64,000 bases of DNA, taken from the NCBI GenBank assembly GCA_051954695.1, contig JBQCHL010000011.1, positions 257,424-321,423 of the forward strand, written 5' to 3'. This stretch comes from Terrimonas_A sp051954695. Its GTDB lineage: Bacteria; Bacteroidota; Bacteroidia; Chitinophagales; Chitinophagaceae. Each line of letters starts with the position of its first letter. Within the stretch, counting starts at the first letter, position 1. Positions 1-9,139 of the stretch are shown piece by piece. A program made the translations under genes and the position numbers. The notes under the pieces were generated by a model, which saw only the letters and a list, made by a program, of their open reading frames with translations, searched no databases and was not told where the DNA came from.

Positions 1-801
1 GTGATCACTTTACCGGTCAACAGTGTTATAGCAAACGGCAGTGGTAGTTATGACCCTGATGGATCTATAAGCACGTATGTGTGGACCAAGGTGTCAGGTC
101 CTTCACAGTTTACCATTGCAGCGCCAACGCAGAAGCAAACAGGGATAAATAACCTGGTTGCAGGTATATATAAATTTGAGTTGAAAGTGACTGATAATCG
201 GGGAGGGATCGGTAAGGATACACTGACTGTGACCGTAAAATCTGCTGCTACAGGAGAACCTAACCAACTTCCTTTCGCAGATGCAGGTAGTTCACAAACG
301 ATAACTTATCCTGTTGATAAAGTGGTGTTGGATGGTAGTGCGAGCTATGATCCTGATGGCACTATTGCTACCTATAACTGGTCGATGGTATCCGGTCCTG
401 CTCAGGCTGTTTTACTGGCTTCTAATACCAAGAAAACAGAAGCAACGCAACTCGTTCCCGGGGAATACAAATTCAAACTGACAATAACGGACAATCGTGG
501 AGGTAAAAGCGAGGCTACTGTTATTATAATAGTGTTGCCGGAAGAATCCGTTGCCAAATTGTATCCCAATCCTGCAAGCAATGTTGTGAATGTTGTGATC
601 GAGTCAAATACCCAGCACAACAATACAACTCTCAGGATATTCGACTCCTTTGGGAAACTGGTTTACCAGGAACAGTTTGTAAGGGATGTTCAGAAAATGG
701 TGCATCCGATCGATATCAGTAAGCTCGCCAATGGAGCATACTTCATCAATATCGCAGTTGATATCAATCATACAAAGACCCTGCAGTTCATTAAACAATA
801 A
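1..801 (+). CDS. PKD/Ig-like repeat protein with T9SS type A sorting domain (5' partial)
   Basis: Only the C-terminal 266 residues are in the window; the reading frame is open to the left edge, so the true start lies upstream. Two consecutive PKD/REJ-like Ig modules are visible (about residues 5-79 and 90-178), each with the SYDPDG motif near its start and TDNRGG near its end. A C-terminal domain from about residue 180 begins with the LYPNPASN motif and ends in a short beta-rich segment, which is the type A sorting signal read by the type IX secretion system. This predicts a cell-surface or secreted multidomain protein; any catalytic part would be upstream. A strong terminator follows 20 bp after the stop. 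Confidence 0.85.
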   Translation: MITLPVNSVIANGSGSYDPDGSISTYVWTKVSGPSQFTIAAPTQKQTGINNLVAGIYKFELKVTDNRGGIGKDTLTVTVKSAATGEPNQLPFADAGSSQTITYPVDKVVLDGSASYDPDGTIATYNWSMVSGPAQAVLLASNTKKTEATQLVPGEYKFKLTITDNRGGKSEATVIIIVLPEESVAKLYPNPASNVVNVVIESNTQHNNTTLRIFDSFGKLVYQEQFVRDVQKMVHPIDISKLANGAYFINIAVDINHTKTLQFIKQ

Positions 802-820
802 AACATATTGACGAACTAAA

Positions 821-860
821 TAAATAAAGCCATTTGCTGCTAAGCAAATGGCTTTATTTA
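821..860. terminator. Bidirectional intrinsic terminator
   Basis: Perfect 17-bp inverted repeat (821-837 with 844-860) around a 6-nt centre, with A/T-rich outer stems that give a T-tract in either direction. It sits between the convergent genes ending at 801 and 883 and can end both transcripts. Confidence 0.85.
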
Positions 861-882
861 TTAGTTTATTTTTAGAGAACGC

Positions 883-2529
883 TTATCTCATTTTCACGAT
901 CTTCTGTGAGAATGTGCTTTCTCCGTCTGTGAACAGTAAATAATAAGTTCCTGTAGGAAGATCATTTACATCCAGGTATTGAGCACCCTGGGCGATCTGC
1001 AACGTTTTCAATGTTCTGCCGCTCAGATCGGTCAGGTTCATTTTATAATTAGGCTTGGTAGCAAAGATCTGGAGGCTGTTACGTACCGGGTTGGGAGTAG
1101 CAGTGACAACAGGCCGTCCGCTATTTTTCAGCTTAACATAAATGGCAGGCGAATAAGAGAACTTGCCATTCAGATCATACTGCTTGATACGATAAATATT
1201 GGTAGCAGTAAGGCTTGGGCTGGTATGAATGAAGCTGTAACGTTTTTCTGTATTGGAAGCACCTGCTGCTGCTACAGTGCCAATAACTGTAAAGCTCCTT
1301 CCGTCTGTAGAATGTTCTATCTCAAAATGAGAAGACTCGATCTCCTGTATGGTTGACCATGCCAGCCTTACGCGGTCCACTTCATCAAAGCCGGTAAAAT
1401 CACCCCAGGTTACGGGAAGGAGAGAGGTCCTGGTAACAACGATATCACTGGCATTTACTGTATAAGCAAAACCAGGAGGAACATTCACGGTAGGCGCAGC
1501 ACCAGTGAAAGGCGTTGCTGAGGTTAAGACAGTGTAACTGGTAAGAGGTACACCAGGGCCACTGGTAACATTGAGAACTGTTCCTGAGAGATTTGGTGCT
1601 ACTGCACCTGTGATCTGAAGTTGATCATGCCCGGTGCCTGCACCACTTCCACTTACAATTTCAAGATTGATAGTAGGTGTTCTGCTGGTAATAAAATTAC
1701 CAGGAACAGCTAGAATGCCTGGAGAATTACCGGGCTCAATAGTGCCGTTATTACCGGTAACTGTAGGCAAAAGAAGATTACCGATTCCCTTAACAAGGCC
1801 ATGATTAATAAAACGGCCGATAGAAAAATCTCCAGTGTTGGGCTTGCTGATAGTGCCGCCCACTGCATTGGTAAGTATGCCGACAGGTGTTGTTCCTGCA
1901 GATTGAATATAGCTGTCAGGGGATGTTGAAAGGATTACAAGAGAACCGTTATTGAGAAGTTCTCCATTACTAATGGTCAGTCTTCCTGAAGAGATAGTGA
2001 AAGTACCATTGTTGGTAAAGGTTGAATTTTCAATAGCGGTACTGGTTGCAGCAGGGTTGGATACTACTGCCTGACCATTGTTGACTGTTGGTGTTCTTAC
2101 CTTTGCTCCACTCAGCAGGAGTGAAAAAGTACCTGTTGAGTTGATTTGCAGGGAGCCTGTTCCATCCAGGATACCACTCAGGCCCAGGTGCAATTTTCCA
2201 TTCACCTGCATATCTGTTCCGGCACCGTCTGCTAAAGTTTGGGTGGAACTGAAAATAGCCAGTATTCCATCAACTGTAACTTGATCAATAGTGATGGCAG
2301 TGGATAAAGTAATACTATCTCCAGCAGTGATCGTGATAGCACCGTCTGTGCTGACAGGATAGGTAGTAGCTGGCAACCAGCTTACCCCATCAAAATACTC
2401 CCAGTTGGCAACGGTTGTCCATGCATAGTTAGCGCCGGTCTGTTTGCTCCGGTAAGCATTTTGGGCAAAACTCACCTGGGACAGTAAGAGTATACCCATA
2501 AGAAATGGTAGTGTAGATTTATAGTTCAT
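883..2529 (-). CDS. Secreted beta-helix-like protein with T9SS type A sorting domain
   Basis: A 548-residue exported protein. The N-terminus is a clear signal peptide (MNYKST, a hydrophobic run, then VSFAQ). Residues of about 25-330 are rich in short G/N/T/S repeats of the kind that form beta-helices (repeated SGxLxxxGxL patterns) and resemble autotransporter-passenger-like segments in Bacteroidota. Around residues 380-460 there is a fibronectin-like region, and the last 75 residues carry the TPNPVRNSL motif and LPTGTYYLL of a T9SS sorting domain. No catalytic motif was recognised; adhesion or structural function is only an inference. It converges with the PKD protein and shares its terminator. 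Confidence 0.85.
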   Translation of the reverse strand: MNYKSTLPFLMGILLLSQVSFAQNAYRSKQTGANYAWTTVANWEYFDGVSWLPATTYPVSTDGAITITAGDSITLSTAITIDQVTVDGILAIFSSTQTLADGAGTDMQVNGKLHLGLSGILDGTGSLQINSTGTFSLLLSGAKVRTPTVNNGQAVVSNPAATSTAIENSTFTNNGTFTISSGRLTISNGELLNNGSLVILSTSPDSYIQSAGTTPVGILTNAVGGTISKPNTGDFSIGRFINHGLVKGIGNLLLPTVTGNNGTIEPGNSPGILAVPGNFITSRTPTINLEIVSGSGAGTGHDQLQITGAVAPNLSGTVLNVTSGPGVPLTSYTVLTSATPFTGAAPTVNVPPGFAYTVNASDIVVTRTSLLPVTWGDFTGFDEVDRVRLAWSTIQEIESSHFEIEHSTDGRSFTVIGTVAAAGASNTEKRYSFIHTSPSLTATNIYRIKQYDLNGKFSYSPAIYVKLKNSGRPVVTATPNPVRNSLQIFATKPNYKMNLTDLSGRTLKTLQIAQGAQYLDVNDLPTGTYYLLFTDGESTFSQKIVKMR

Positions 2530-2804
2530 ATAGTTCCGATTTAGTAATAGAATTACCGGAGGGATTGGATCTTAAAAGGCTGACTTGGAAAATCTTAGGA
2601 AGGATTAGAAGGTCTACGCAAGAGGATATAGGAGGAAGAGAATGTGAAAATACATAAAAGAAAGTTGTCAACAATCATTTCAGTCAATTTATTGTCCACA
2701 AGTATAACCGATTGATTTTCTTGGTAAAGGGTTGGCTTAATACCACACATAGGTATTTTTTTTCTCATGAAACCAGTTTATCTTGTACTTTATTTGGTGA
2801 TTGA

Positions 2805-3377
2805 ATGGAAAGAAAAAAATTTATCAGGCGTTTCCTCGCTTTAGGAGGAGGAGCAATAGCTGTTGTTTCAGGAGTAAAAGTTTACCAGGTTTTTAAATCC
2901 CCAGACCTTTCTTTTCTGAAAAATGCCCAGTCTCTGATTGATGAACTGGCTGAAATGATCATTCCTTCCACAGATACTCCCGGTGCAAAAGAAGCAGGCG
3001 CAGGTGAATTTGTCAGCTTTATGGTCAGAGAATCCTGTAGCCAGGCCACGCAGAACAGGTTTATCGATGGCCTTCGCGACCTGGCCGCTTATTCAATCCT
3101 TGAATATAAAAAGCCCTATCAGGAGTGTTCACTCGCCGAGAAAAGGGCTATCCTATCTCATTTTGAAAAAAAGAGTTTCTTTTACAAAGGGATTGCTGCC
3201 AAAGTAGAACACAAGTTATTAGGAGATCCTTTTTTTGTTACACTTAAAAAATATACTGTTCTCGGATATTGCAGTTCTGAATTGGGCGCTACCCGTGCAT
3301 TCAATTATGATCCGGTGCCTCATGAATATATGAACACATCACTTGAGCCTGGTCAAAAAGCCTGGGCTACCCAATAA
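2805..3377 (+). CDS. Gluconate 2-dehydrogenase subunit 3-like protein
   Basis: A 190-residue protein matching the small subunit that accompanies membrane-associated GMC dehydrogenases (gluconate 2-dehydrogenase subunit 3 family). The N-terminus has an RR pair followed by a hydrophobic Gly/Ala segment (RRFLALGGGAIAVVSG), which looks like a Tat-type signal or anchor, in line with the folded FAD partner being exported. The family signature near residues 43-57 (LIDELAEMIIPSTDTPGA) is clear. It lies 11 bp upstream of the GMC oxidoreductase and is almost surely co-transcribed and complexed with it. The true physiological substrate is unknown. Confidence 0.85.
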   Translation: MERKKFIRRFLALGGGAIAVVSGVKVYQVFKSPDLSFLKNAQSLIDELAEMIIPSTDTPGAKEAGAGEFVSFMVRESCSQATQNRFIDGLRDLAAYSILEYKKPYQECSLAEKRAILSHFEKKSFFYKGIAAKVEHKLLGDPFFVTLKKYTVLGYCSSELGATRAFNYDPVPHEYMNTSLEPGQKAWATQ

Positions 3378-3388
3378 ACTTTCATAAT

Positions 3389-5107
3389 ATGGGAGATCCC
3401 CAACAAAATATAAATGGCAAAGCCATTAAACAACACACTTACGAAGCCATTGTTATCGGCTCCGGGATAAGTGGTGGATGGGCTGCTAAAGAGCTCTGTG
3501 AAAAAGGACTGAAGACCTTATTGCTCGAGCGTGGTAGAAATGTGGAGCATGTAAGAGATTATACTACGGCCATGTTGCCTCCCTGGAAGTTTGCCCATCA
3601 CCTGGAAAACTCCAATAAAGACAGGCAGGAAAATCCTATTCAGAGCTTTGCTTACAACGAAGGCAATAAGCATTTTTTTGTCAGCGATAAAGAACATCCG
3701 TATGTGCAGGAATCTCCTTTTCACTGGATCCGCGGATACCAGGTGGGAGGCAGATCACTTACCTGGGGGCGGCAATGTTATCGACTTAGTGATCTCGACT
3801 TTGAAGCCAATGCGAAAGATGGCTTTGGAATTGACTGGCCTATCCGTTACAATGATATTGCTCCCTGGTATGAATATGTAGAAAAGTTTGTAGGCATCAG
3901 CGGTAAAGCAGAGGGGCTTCCTCATTTACCTGATGGTTTCTTTCTGCCTCCAATGGAAATGAATTGTGTAGAAGAACATTTTAAGGCGAAAGTGGAACAG
4001 GCTATTCCGGGCCGTCGCATCATTATGGGCAGAACGGCCAATCTTACCCGCGGATGGGAGAACAGGGGGCCTTGTCAGTACCGGAATCTTTGCAACCGCG
4101 GTTGTCCTTTTGGCGGTTACTTCAGCAGCAATTCCGCTACTATTCCTGTAGCTGCTGCCACCGGCAATCTTACGCTCCGGCCGTTTTCCATTGTACTCGA
4201 AATACTTTATGATGCGGATAAGAAAAAGGCAAAAGGTGTAAAGATCATCGATGCTGAAACACATCAGACCTACGAGTACTACGCTGATATTATTTTCCTG
4301 AATGCATCCACGATCGGTTCAGCGCAGATATTATTGAATTCCGTTTCAACTGCCTTTCCTCAGGGCTTGGGCAATTCAAGCGGACAGGTTGGGCATAACC
4401 TGATGGACCATCATTTCAGGGTTGGTGCCAAAGGTGTGTATGATGGATTTAAGGATAAATATTACAAAGGCCGGCGCCCCAATGGAGTCTATATACCCCG
4501 CTTCCGCAACCTGGATGAAGCTACCCGGCGCACGGATTATGTTCGCGGGTTTGGTTACCAGGCCGATGGTGAACGCGAAACATGGCCTGATACATCCAAA
4601 CGCCTGCCTGGCTTTGGCGAAGAATTCAAAAAACAATTGACCACTCCAGGCAATTGGACCATGTGGATGGGGGCATGGGGGGAAACACTGCCTTATTATG
4701 AAAACAAAGTGACCTTACACCCCACAAAAAAAGATAAATGGGGAATACCACTTGCTTCCATCCATTTCAGGTTTGGTGATAACGAAAAAGCCATGCGCAA
4801 AGACATGAAGAGCTCTGCTATGGAAATGCTGGATGTTGCCGGCTTCAAAAAAGTAGAAGGGTTCGATTATGATTCAGTAGGAGGGGACTGTGTGCATGAA
4901 ATGGGAACTGCGCGGATGGGACATGATCCTAAAACATCTGTGCTGAACAAATGGAACCAGATGCATGAAGTAAAGAATGTGTTTATAACTGACGGAAGCT
5001 GTATGACATCCTCTGCCTGCCAGAACCCATCACTTACTTATATGGCATTAACGGCCCGGGCCTGTGACTACGCAGTGAGCGAATTAAAAAAAGGAAATCT
5101 TACCTGA
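3389..5107 (+). CDS. GMC family FAD-dependent oxidoreductase (sugar/alcohol dehydrogenase-like)
   Basis: A 572-residue glucose-methanol-choline oxidoreductase. The FAD-binding Rossmann motif GSGISGG is at residues 24-30 with the acidic LLLERG end of the second strand near 45-49. A GGRSLTWGRQ segment near 125 matches the GMC FAD-contact region. A Cys-rich CQYRNLCNRGC stretch near residue 230 is typical of the gluconate/2-keto-gluconate dehydrogenase branch. The C-terminal catalytic block has VHEMGTARMG (His503) and QNPSLT (Asn546). It probably oxidises a polyol or sugar in the periplasm, passing electrons to a cytochrome not encoded here. It ends 1 bp before the stop of the opposite-strand HAD gene. 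Confidence 0.9.
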   Translation: MGDPQQNINGKAIKQHTYEAIVIGSGISGGWAAKELCEKGLKTLLLERGRNVEHVRDYTTAMLPPWKFAHHLENSNKDRQENPIQSFAYNEGNKHFFVSDKEHPYVQESPFHWIRGYQVGGRSLTWGRQCYRLSDLDFEANAKDGFGIDWPIRYNDIAPWYEYVEKFVGISGKAEGLPHLPDGFFLPPMEMNCVEEHFKAKVEQAIPGRRIIMGRTANLTRGWENRGPCQYRNLCNRGCPFGGYFSSNSATIPVAAATGNLTLRPFSIVLEILYDADKKKAKGVKIIDAETHQTYEYYADIIFLNASTIGSAQILLNSVSTAFPQGLGNSSGQVGHNLMDHHFRVGAKGVYDGFKDKYYKGRRPNGVYIPRFRNLDEATRRTDYVRGFGYQADGERETWPDTSKRLPGFGEEFKKQLTTPGNWTMWMGAWGETLPYYENKVTLHPTKKDKWGIPLASIHFRFGDNEKAMRKDMKSSAMEMLDVAGFKKVEGFDYDSVGGDCVHEMGTARMGHDPKTSVLNKWNQMHEVKNVFITDGSCMTSSACQNPSLTYMALTARACDYAVSELKKGNLT

Positions 5108-5108
5108 T

Positions 5109-5702
5109 TTACCGGAAAGGTTTGTAGTGAGGATATTTTGCCAGCGAAAGCATTGGCTTATCTCCTGATGAATCGCCATAAGCATAGATGTTTTCATACT
5201 CACTTAAGGGATAGATTTCCCTGATCCGTCTTACTTTCTCTTCACCATGACAGTTCTTATCGAGAATGTTGCCGGTAAGCTGGCCATTCTTCAATTCCAG
5301 GCGGGTAGCTATCAACGATGCATTAATGGAAGAAGCCCATTGCCTGATCCAGTTTTCGGGTGATGCAGATACGATCACCACATCGATCCCTTTTTGTTGC
5401 AATTCCCTGATCTCTCCCAGGGCACCCTGCCGGAGAAGACCCGGTATTATCTCATTGGCGAATCTGTCACATTTCAGTTGAAATTCATCCACTGCCATGC
5501 CTCTGAAAAAATAAGCCAGCACTTTTTCCTTGGCAGTTTGATTGGAAATCAGTTTTAGCTTGTAGGCTATCAAATAAGGGCTCTTCAATAGAAAGCCCGC
5601 ATAAAAAGGGAGGGCCCCCCCGCTGTATTTGATGAACTCGAGCAAAGTATCTTTGGTGGTGATGGTGCCATCAAAATCGAAGAAGGCTATTCCTTTTTTC
5701 AC
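5109..5702 (-). CDS. HAD-IB family phosphatase
   Basis: A 197-residue haloacid dehalogenase-type phosphatase. Motif I is DFDGT with the nucleophile Asp9 and the acid Asp11; motif II is the Ser of VIVSASPENW; motif III is the Lys of GEEKVRR; motif IV is GDSSGD at about 176-181. The start overlaps the stop of the upstream SDR gene by 4 bp, so both are translated together. HAD phosphatases adjacent to, or fused with, UbiA-type phosphoribosyltransferases are common, and a plausible substrate is the 5-phosphate of polyprenyl-phosphoryl ribose made by the neighbour at 6486. That substrate is inferred from context; the family itself (serB-like HAD-IB) is certain. Confidence 0.88.
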   Translation of the reverse strand: MKKGIAFFDFDGTITTKDTLLEFIKYSGGALPFYAGFLLKSPYLIAYKLKLISNQTAKEKVLAYFFRGMAVDEFQLKCDRFANEIIPGLLRQGALGEIRELQQKGIDVVIVSASPENWIRQWASSINASLIATRLELKNGQLTGNILDKNCHGEEKVRRIREIYPLSEYENIYAYGDSSGDKPMLSLAKYPHYKPFR

Positions 5703-6430
5703 AATTTCTTCTTTTTAAAAATGAATTCAGGTATGCTGGTAATGATGAACATGATCCAGCGCCAGAACCATTTTACATAAATAACATTCTTTTGCTTTTT
5801 TATACCGTTATAAATGGCTTTGGCCACTTCGTCAGGCTGGGCAGTAAGAAGCTTGGGTAGTTCAAGATCGGCCGTCATTCGTGTGTTCACAAACCCCGGC
5901 AACACAGTAAGCACATGCACTTTATGGGGAAACATCTTATTGCGCAGGCCAGACAGGTAAGCGGTAAAGCCGGCTTTTGCACTTCCATAAATATAATTGC
6001 TTTGCCGCCCGCGGAGCCCTGCTACCGAGCTGATGCCTGCAATGGCGCCGGAGCCGCGTTTTGCAAAATCGGCTGCAATGATATTCAGCACGGATACCGG
6101 TCCTGTATAGTTGGCATTAATTGTCCGTACAGTTTCATTGAGATCGGCTATTACGATATCATTATCATTCATATAACCTACAGCGCAAACACAGATGTCG
6201 GGCTTCGGCGATAGCTGATCATAAAAAGAGGCATGCGACAGCAGATCATCTGCATCAAAGCGGTGAATGCTGCAATCAATATCATAACGGATCTTCAGGT
6301 CCGACTGTAATGGTTTCAGGGCGTCAGGGTTGCGGCCTGCCAATTGAACAGCATATTTTTCCGATGCATATTTTTTGGCTACTGCATATCCTATATCTGA
6401 AGTGGCACCAAGTATTAAAACAGTCGGCAT
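5699..6430 (-). CDS. SDR family oxidoreductase, DprE2-like
   Basis: A 243-residue short-chain dehydrogenase. The cofactor motif GATSDIG is at residues 8-14, the catalytic Ser at about 134-135 (GISSVAG) and the YGSAK catalytic Tyr148/Lys152 pair. The C-terminus ends in a hydrophobic, basic tail (WFWRWIMFIITSIPEFIFKKKK), suggesting membrane attachment, as expected for an enzyme on a lipid-linked substrate. Together with the UbiA and HAD genes it resembles DprE2, the NADH-dependent reductase step in making polyprenyl-phosphoryl arabinose in mycobacteria. The FAD oxidase partner DprE1 is absent from the window, so the assignment to this pathway is an inference; SDR identity is not. Confidence 0.85.
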   Translation of the reverse strand: MPTVLILGATSDIGYAVAKKYASEKYAVQLAGRNPDALKPLQSDLKIRYDIDCSIHRFDADDLLSHASFYDQLSPKPDICVCAVGYMNDNDIVIADLNETVRTINANYTGPVSVLNIIAADFAKRGSGAIAGISSVAGLRGRQSNYIYGSAKAGFTAYLSGLRNKMFPHKVHVLTVLPGFVNTRMTADLELPKLLTAQPDEVAKAIYNGIKKQKNVIYVKWFWRWIMFIITSIPEFIFKKKKL

Positions 6431-6485
6431 TATGTTTATTTAAATCGTCCCGGGAATGAAATGAACCTGGCATTTTCAGCAGGGA

Positions 6486-7370
6486 TCACTGGAAAATGGT
6501 TACATTCTTTAGATAAATGATCGCAAAGAAACTGATGATCCAAAGCAACAGGGTGATCTGGATAAACCTGTCTCTGTAGAGGATCTTGGTAGGCGAGCCT
6601 GCGTCTGAAAAAACAAAGATGATCTGCAGGTAGCGCATAAGGCCGGCAATTACAAAAAGACAGGTATAATAAAGCCGGTAAGTTCCCAGCCGCGCAATCG
6701 TCCGTTCAGACATGGTGTACATAAAATAAGCAACAATGATCACCGCACAGATCAGCGCCAGCATTGTGTTCAGGAAGTCGAGGTTATATCCTTTAACTGA
6801 TTTTCGCATGTCGACGCCTGACTGCAATTTCAGCAGCACATCATCCCTTCGTTTTCCAATGGCCATAAATAAGGCCAGCAGGAAGACCATGATAACGATC
6901 CATTCGGAAAGGGCAATATTGGAAATGACAGAGCCGGCTTTCAATCGTAACACAAAACCGGCAGCAAGGAGAATGATATCCAGGATGGAGATATTCTTCA
7001 ACCCAAACGAATATCCCAGGTTGATCAGGAAATAGATACCGAGAACAAACATGTATTTGTCGCGGATCAGCCAGGCAATGGTAAAGCCCGCAATAATAAG
7101 CAATGCTGCAATCACCAGGGCCGTTCCTTTGGACACGGCACCGCTTGCCAACGGCCGTTTACATTTTTCAGGGTGCTTTTTGTCGTCTTCAATATCCTTA
7201 TAGTCATTCAGGATATAAATGCTGCTGGCGATAGCAGAAAACGAGATCAGCCCCCATATCAGCGGGATTATCTTATGAATATCCTCAATTTCACCTGCGA
7301 AGAAAAGGGGAATAAAAAGGAAAAGGTTTTTTGCCCAGTCTTTGGGCCTAAGTAATTTGATATAAGCCAC
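6486..7370 (-). CDS. UbiA-family polyprenyl-phosphate phosphoribosyltransferase-like protein
   Basis: A 294-residue integral membrane protein with about nine hydrophobic segments. The N-terminal RPKDWAKNLFLFIPLFFAG and the Asp-rich NDYKDIEDDKKHP motif (residues 55-67) followed by KRPLASG match decaprenyl-phosphate phosphoribosyltransferases (compare NDVRDVEADRAHP in the mycobacterial enzyme) better than ubiquinone or menaquinone prenyltransferases. The predicted reaction transfers 5-phosphoribose from PRPP to polyprenyl phosphate. It is first in a three-gene minus-strand operon (UbiA, SDR, HAD), with 55 bp to the SDR gene, and diverges from the membrane glycosyltransferase at 7473 that could use the product. 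Confidence 0.82.
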   Translation of the reverse strand: MAYIKLLRPKDWAKNLFLFIPLFFAGEIEDIHKIIPLIWGLISFSAIASSIYILNDYKDIEDDKKHPEKCKRPLASGAVSKGTALVIAALLIIAGFTIAWLIRDKYMFVLGIYFLINLGYSFGLKNISILDIILLAAGFVLRLKAGSVISNIALSEWIVIMVFLLALFMAIGKRRDDVLLKLQSGVDMRKSVKGYNLDFLNTMLALICAVIIVAYFMYTMSERTIARLGTYRLYYTCLFVIAGLMRYLQIIFVFSDAGSPTKILYRDRFIQITLLLWIISFFAIIYLKNVTIFQ

Positions 7371-7472
7371 AATACGTTGAATTACGCGACAAAATACAAA
7401 CTAAAACGCAAACTTTATAGGGCTTCCAGTATTATGCTTTTTGTTTTATGTTTACAGAAATTAACTGATTCT

Positions 7473-9110
7473 ATGAATTTTAAGACCTATGAGCGGAGGA
7501 ATTATTTATCAATTGCCGAAATAGCCGTTATTGTGGCACTGGCGCTGGTTCCGCTTTTTGTTTCTTTCCCTTACCGGGTGAACATTTTTCTTTCCTGGGA
7601 AGGCGCTTACCGGATGAGCCAGGGGGAACTGCCTTTCCGTGATTTTGGTACGCCGCTGGGCGGGATGTACTGGGTGATCCCGGCTATCTTTTTCAAACTG
7701 TTTGGGGTGAAAATGATCACCCTGGTAAAAGCACAGGTCTTTATCAATATCATTTCAGGGCTTGCTTTCCGGTCCATTCTCAAAAGCATGGAAGTGCAGC
7801 CTGGTACACGTTTTCTTTCTGTATTGCTCTACTGCTTATCATTTTCCTTCTTTAATTTCTGGCCTTGGTACAATCATACGGTCATAGTGTATGAATTTAT
7901 AGCCCTGGCTTTCCTGCTGAAAGCGATCACCAGGGAGAAATCCAAGTGGACGATTGCATGGTTGGTGCTGGCAGCATTTTTTACCTGCTGTTCATTCTTT
8001 ACCAAACAGGATGCTGGCGCAATGGCCATCCTGCTGAGTTTTGCCCTGCTGGTCTATATCGCCTGGCAGGAGCGCCGCTGGAAGCCTCTGCTGATTTATG
8101 CTGCCTCGCTCGCTGTAATATTCATGTTGTTTATTGTTCCTTTCCTGAAATATGGATTCGGGTACTGGTTCAATCATGGCCAGGCGCCGCATTCGGCCCG
8201 TATCTCCATGTTTGAGATCGTGGATGAATTCTTCTCAGGATCGCAGTGGATCAAGTTCTATCTTTTCCTGATGCTGGTATTGCTGGTTATCCGCTTTGCA
8301 GGGTGGAAAGAATTATGGCAGAAAAAGAAGGAGATGCTTTTCCTGCTGCTTACAGTGGGAATACTGGGCGAAGCTGCGGTTTTCCAGGTTACAAGTTATA
8401 TTCCCCCGGACAACAATATCTTCTTCCACAGTTTTGCGATTGCCTTTATTCTTAGTCAACTGGCACTTTTACTTCCTGTAAACCTGAATAAGCTGCAGGT
8501 AGTGGGTGCATTCTCTTTAGGTATTATTGTATGGTGGAGCAGTGTGTACTGGAAATATATCCAGCGGATAGCTGAGCGGGCATTGCCTTCCAGCCATGCC
8601 ACTGTATCGCCTACAGGAGAGAATATTGTAAATAAGAAAACTTATACCATTGCTTTGAAGGACACAACCGATATTCCCATGTCTGAATGGAAGTTTTCAG
8701 GGCTGAAAACATTTGATAAGATCTATATGCCGGCGCCCACAGTGGATGGCATTAAACGGCTGATGGCGATGGATGTGGTAAAACAAAAGAAGCCTTTGAA
8801 AGTGCTTAATATGAGCGAACTGACCCCGCTGGCTGCAGAAATACCTTTCAGACTGGAAAGGGGCAGTGAATATCCTTTATGGTATCACCTGGGAGTCGGT
8901 ATGTTCAATAAGCAGGCTGAGATGTTTGAGCAAAAAATTGCGAACCATGAGTATGACCTGGTGATCTTTGAATACATCCCTTCACTGAATAATTTTTATC
9001 CTTTCAGGGTGAGGGACAGCCTGATGCAGCATTATAATAAAGTGGATTCTTTTATGGCGCCGCGCAGGGGAGACACAAAGGGAACGATCGAAATCTATAC
9101 GCCACAATAA
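7473..9110 (+). CDS. GT-C-like membrane glycosyltransferase
   Basis: A 545-residue polytopic membrane protein. The frame is open from 7377, but the ATG at 7473 (MNFKTYERRNYLS) is preferred because it gives a normal divergent promoter gap of about 100 bp to the UbiA gene. After the first membrane helix there is a periplasmic loop with SWEGAYRMSQGELPFRDFG, like the acidic first loop of GT39/GT87-type enzymes that use polyprenyl-phosphate sugars. About ten further hydrophobic segments follow, then a soluble C-terminal domain of roughly 170 residues. Its position next to the UbiA/SDR/HAD operon suggests transfer of a lipid-linked pentose, which is inference. No closer family could be named. Confidence 0.7.
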   Translation: MNFKTYERRNYLSIAEIAVIVALALVPLFVSFPYRVNIFLSWEGAYRMSQGELPFRDFGTPLGGMYWVIPAIFFKLFGVKMITLVKAQVFINIISGLAFRSILKSMEVQPGTRFLSVLLYCLSFSFFNFWPWYNHTVIVYEFIALAFLLKAITREKSKWTIAWLVLAAFFTCCSFFTKQDAGAMAILLSFALLVYIAWQERRWKPLLIYAASLAVIFMLFIVPFLKYGFGYWFNHGQAPHSARISMFEIVDEFFSGSQWIKFYLFLMLVLLVIRFAGWKELWQKKKEMLFLLLTVGILGEAAVFQVTSYIPPDNNIFFHSFAIAFILSQLALLLPVNLNKLQVVGAFSLGIIVWWSSVYWKYIQRIAERALPSSHATVSPTGENIVNKKTYTIALKDTTDIPMSEWKFSGLKTFDKIYMPAPTVDGIKRLMAMDVVKQKKPLKVLNMSELTPLAAEIPFRLERGSEYPLWYHLGVGMFNKQAEMFEQKIANHEYDLVIFEYIPSLNNFYPFRVRDSLMQHYNKVDSFMAPRRGDTKGTIEIYTPQ

Positions 9111-9139
9111 CTTGTTTGTTCAGAGCAGGATGGGAAGGT

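Noticed and set aside
7377..7472. Upstream extension of the membrane glycosyltransferase
   Set aside because: It would leave only 6 bp to the divergent UbiA gene and adds a hydrophobic, non-conserved segment; the ATG at 7473 is preferred.
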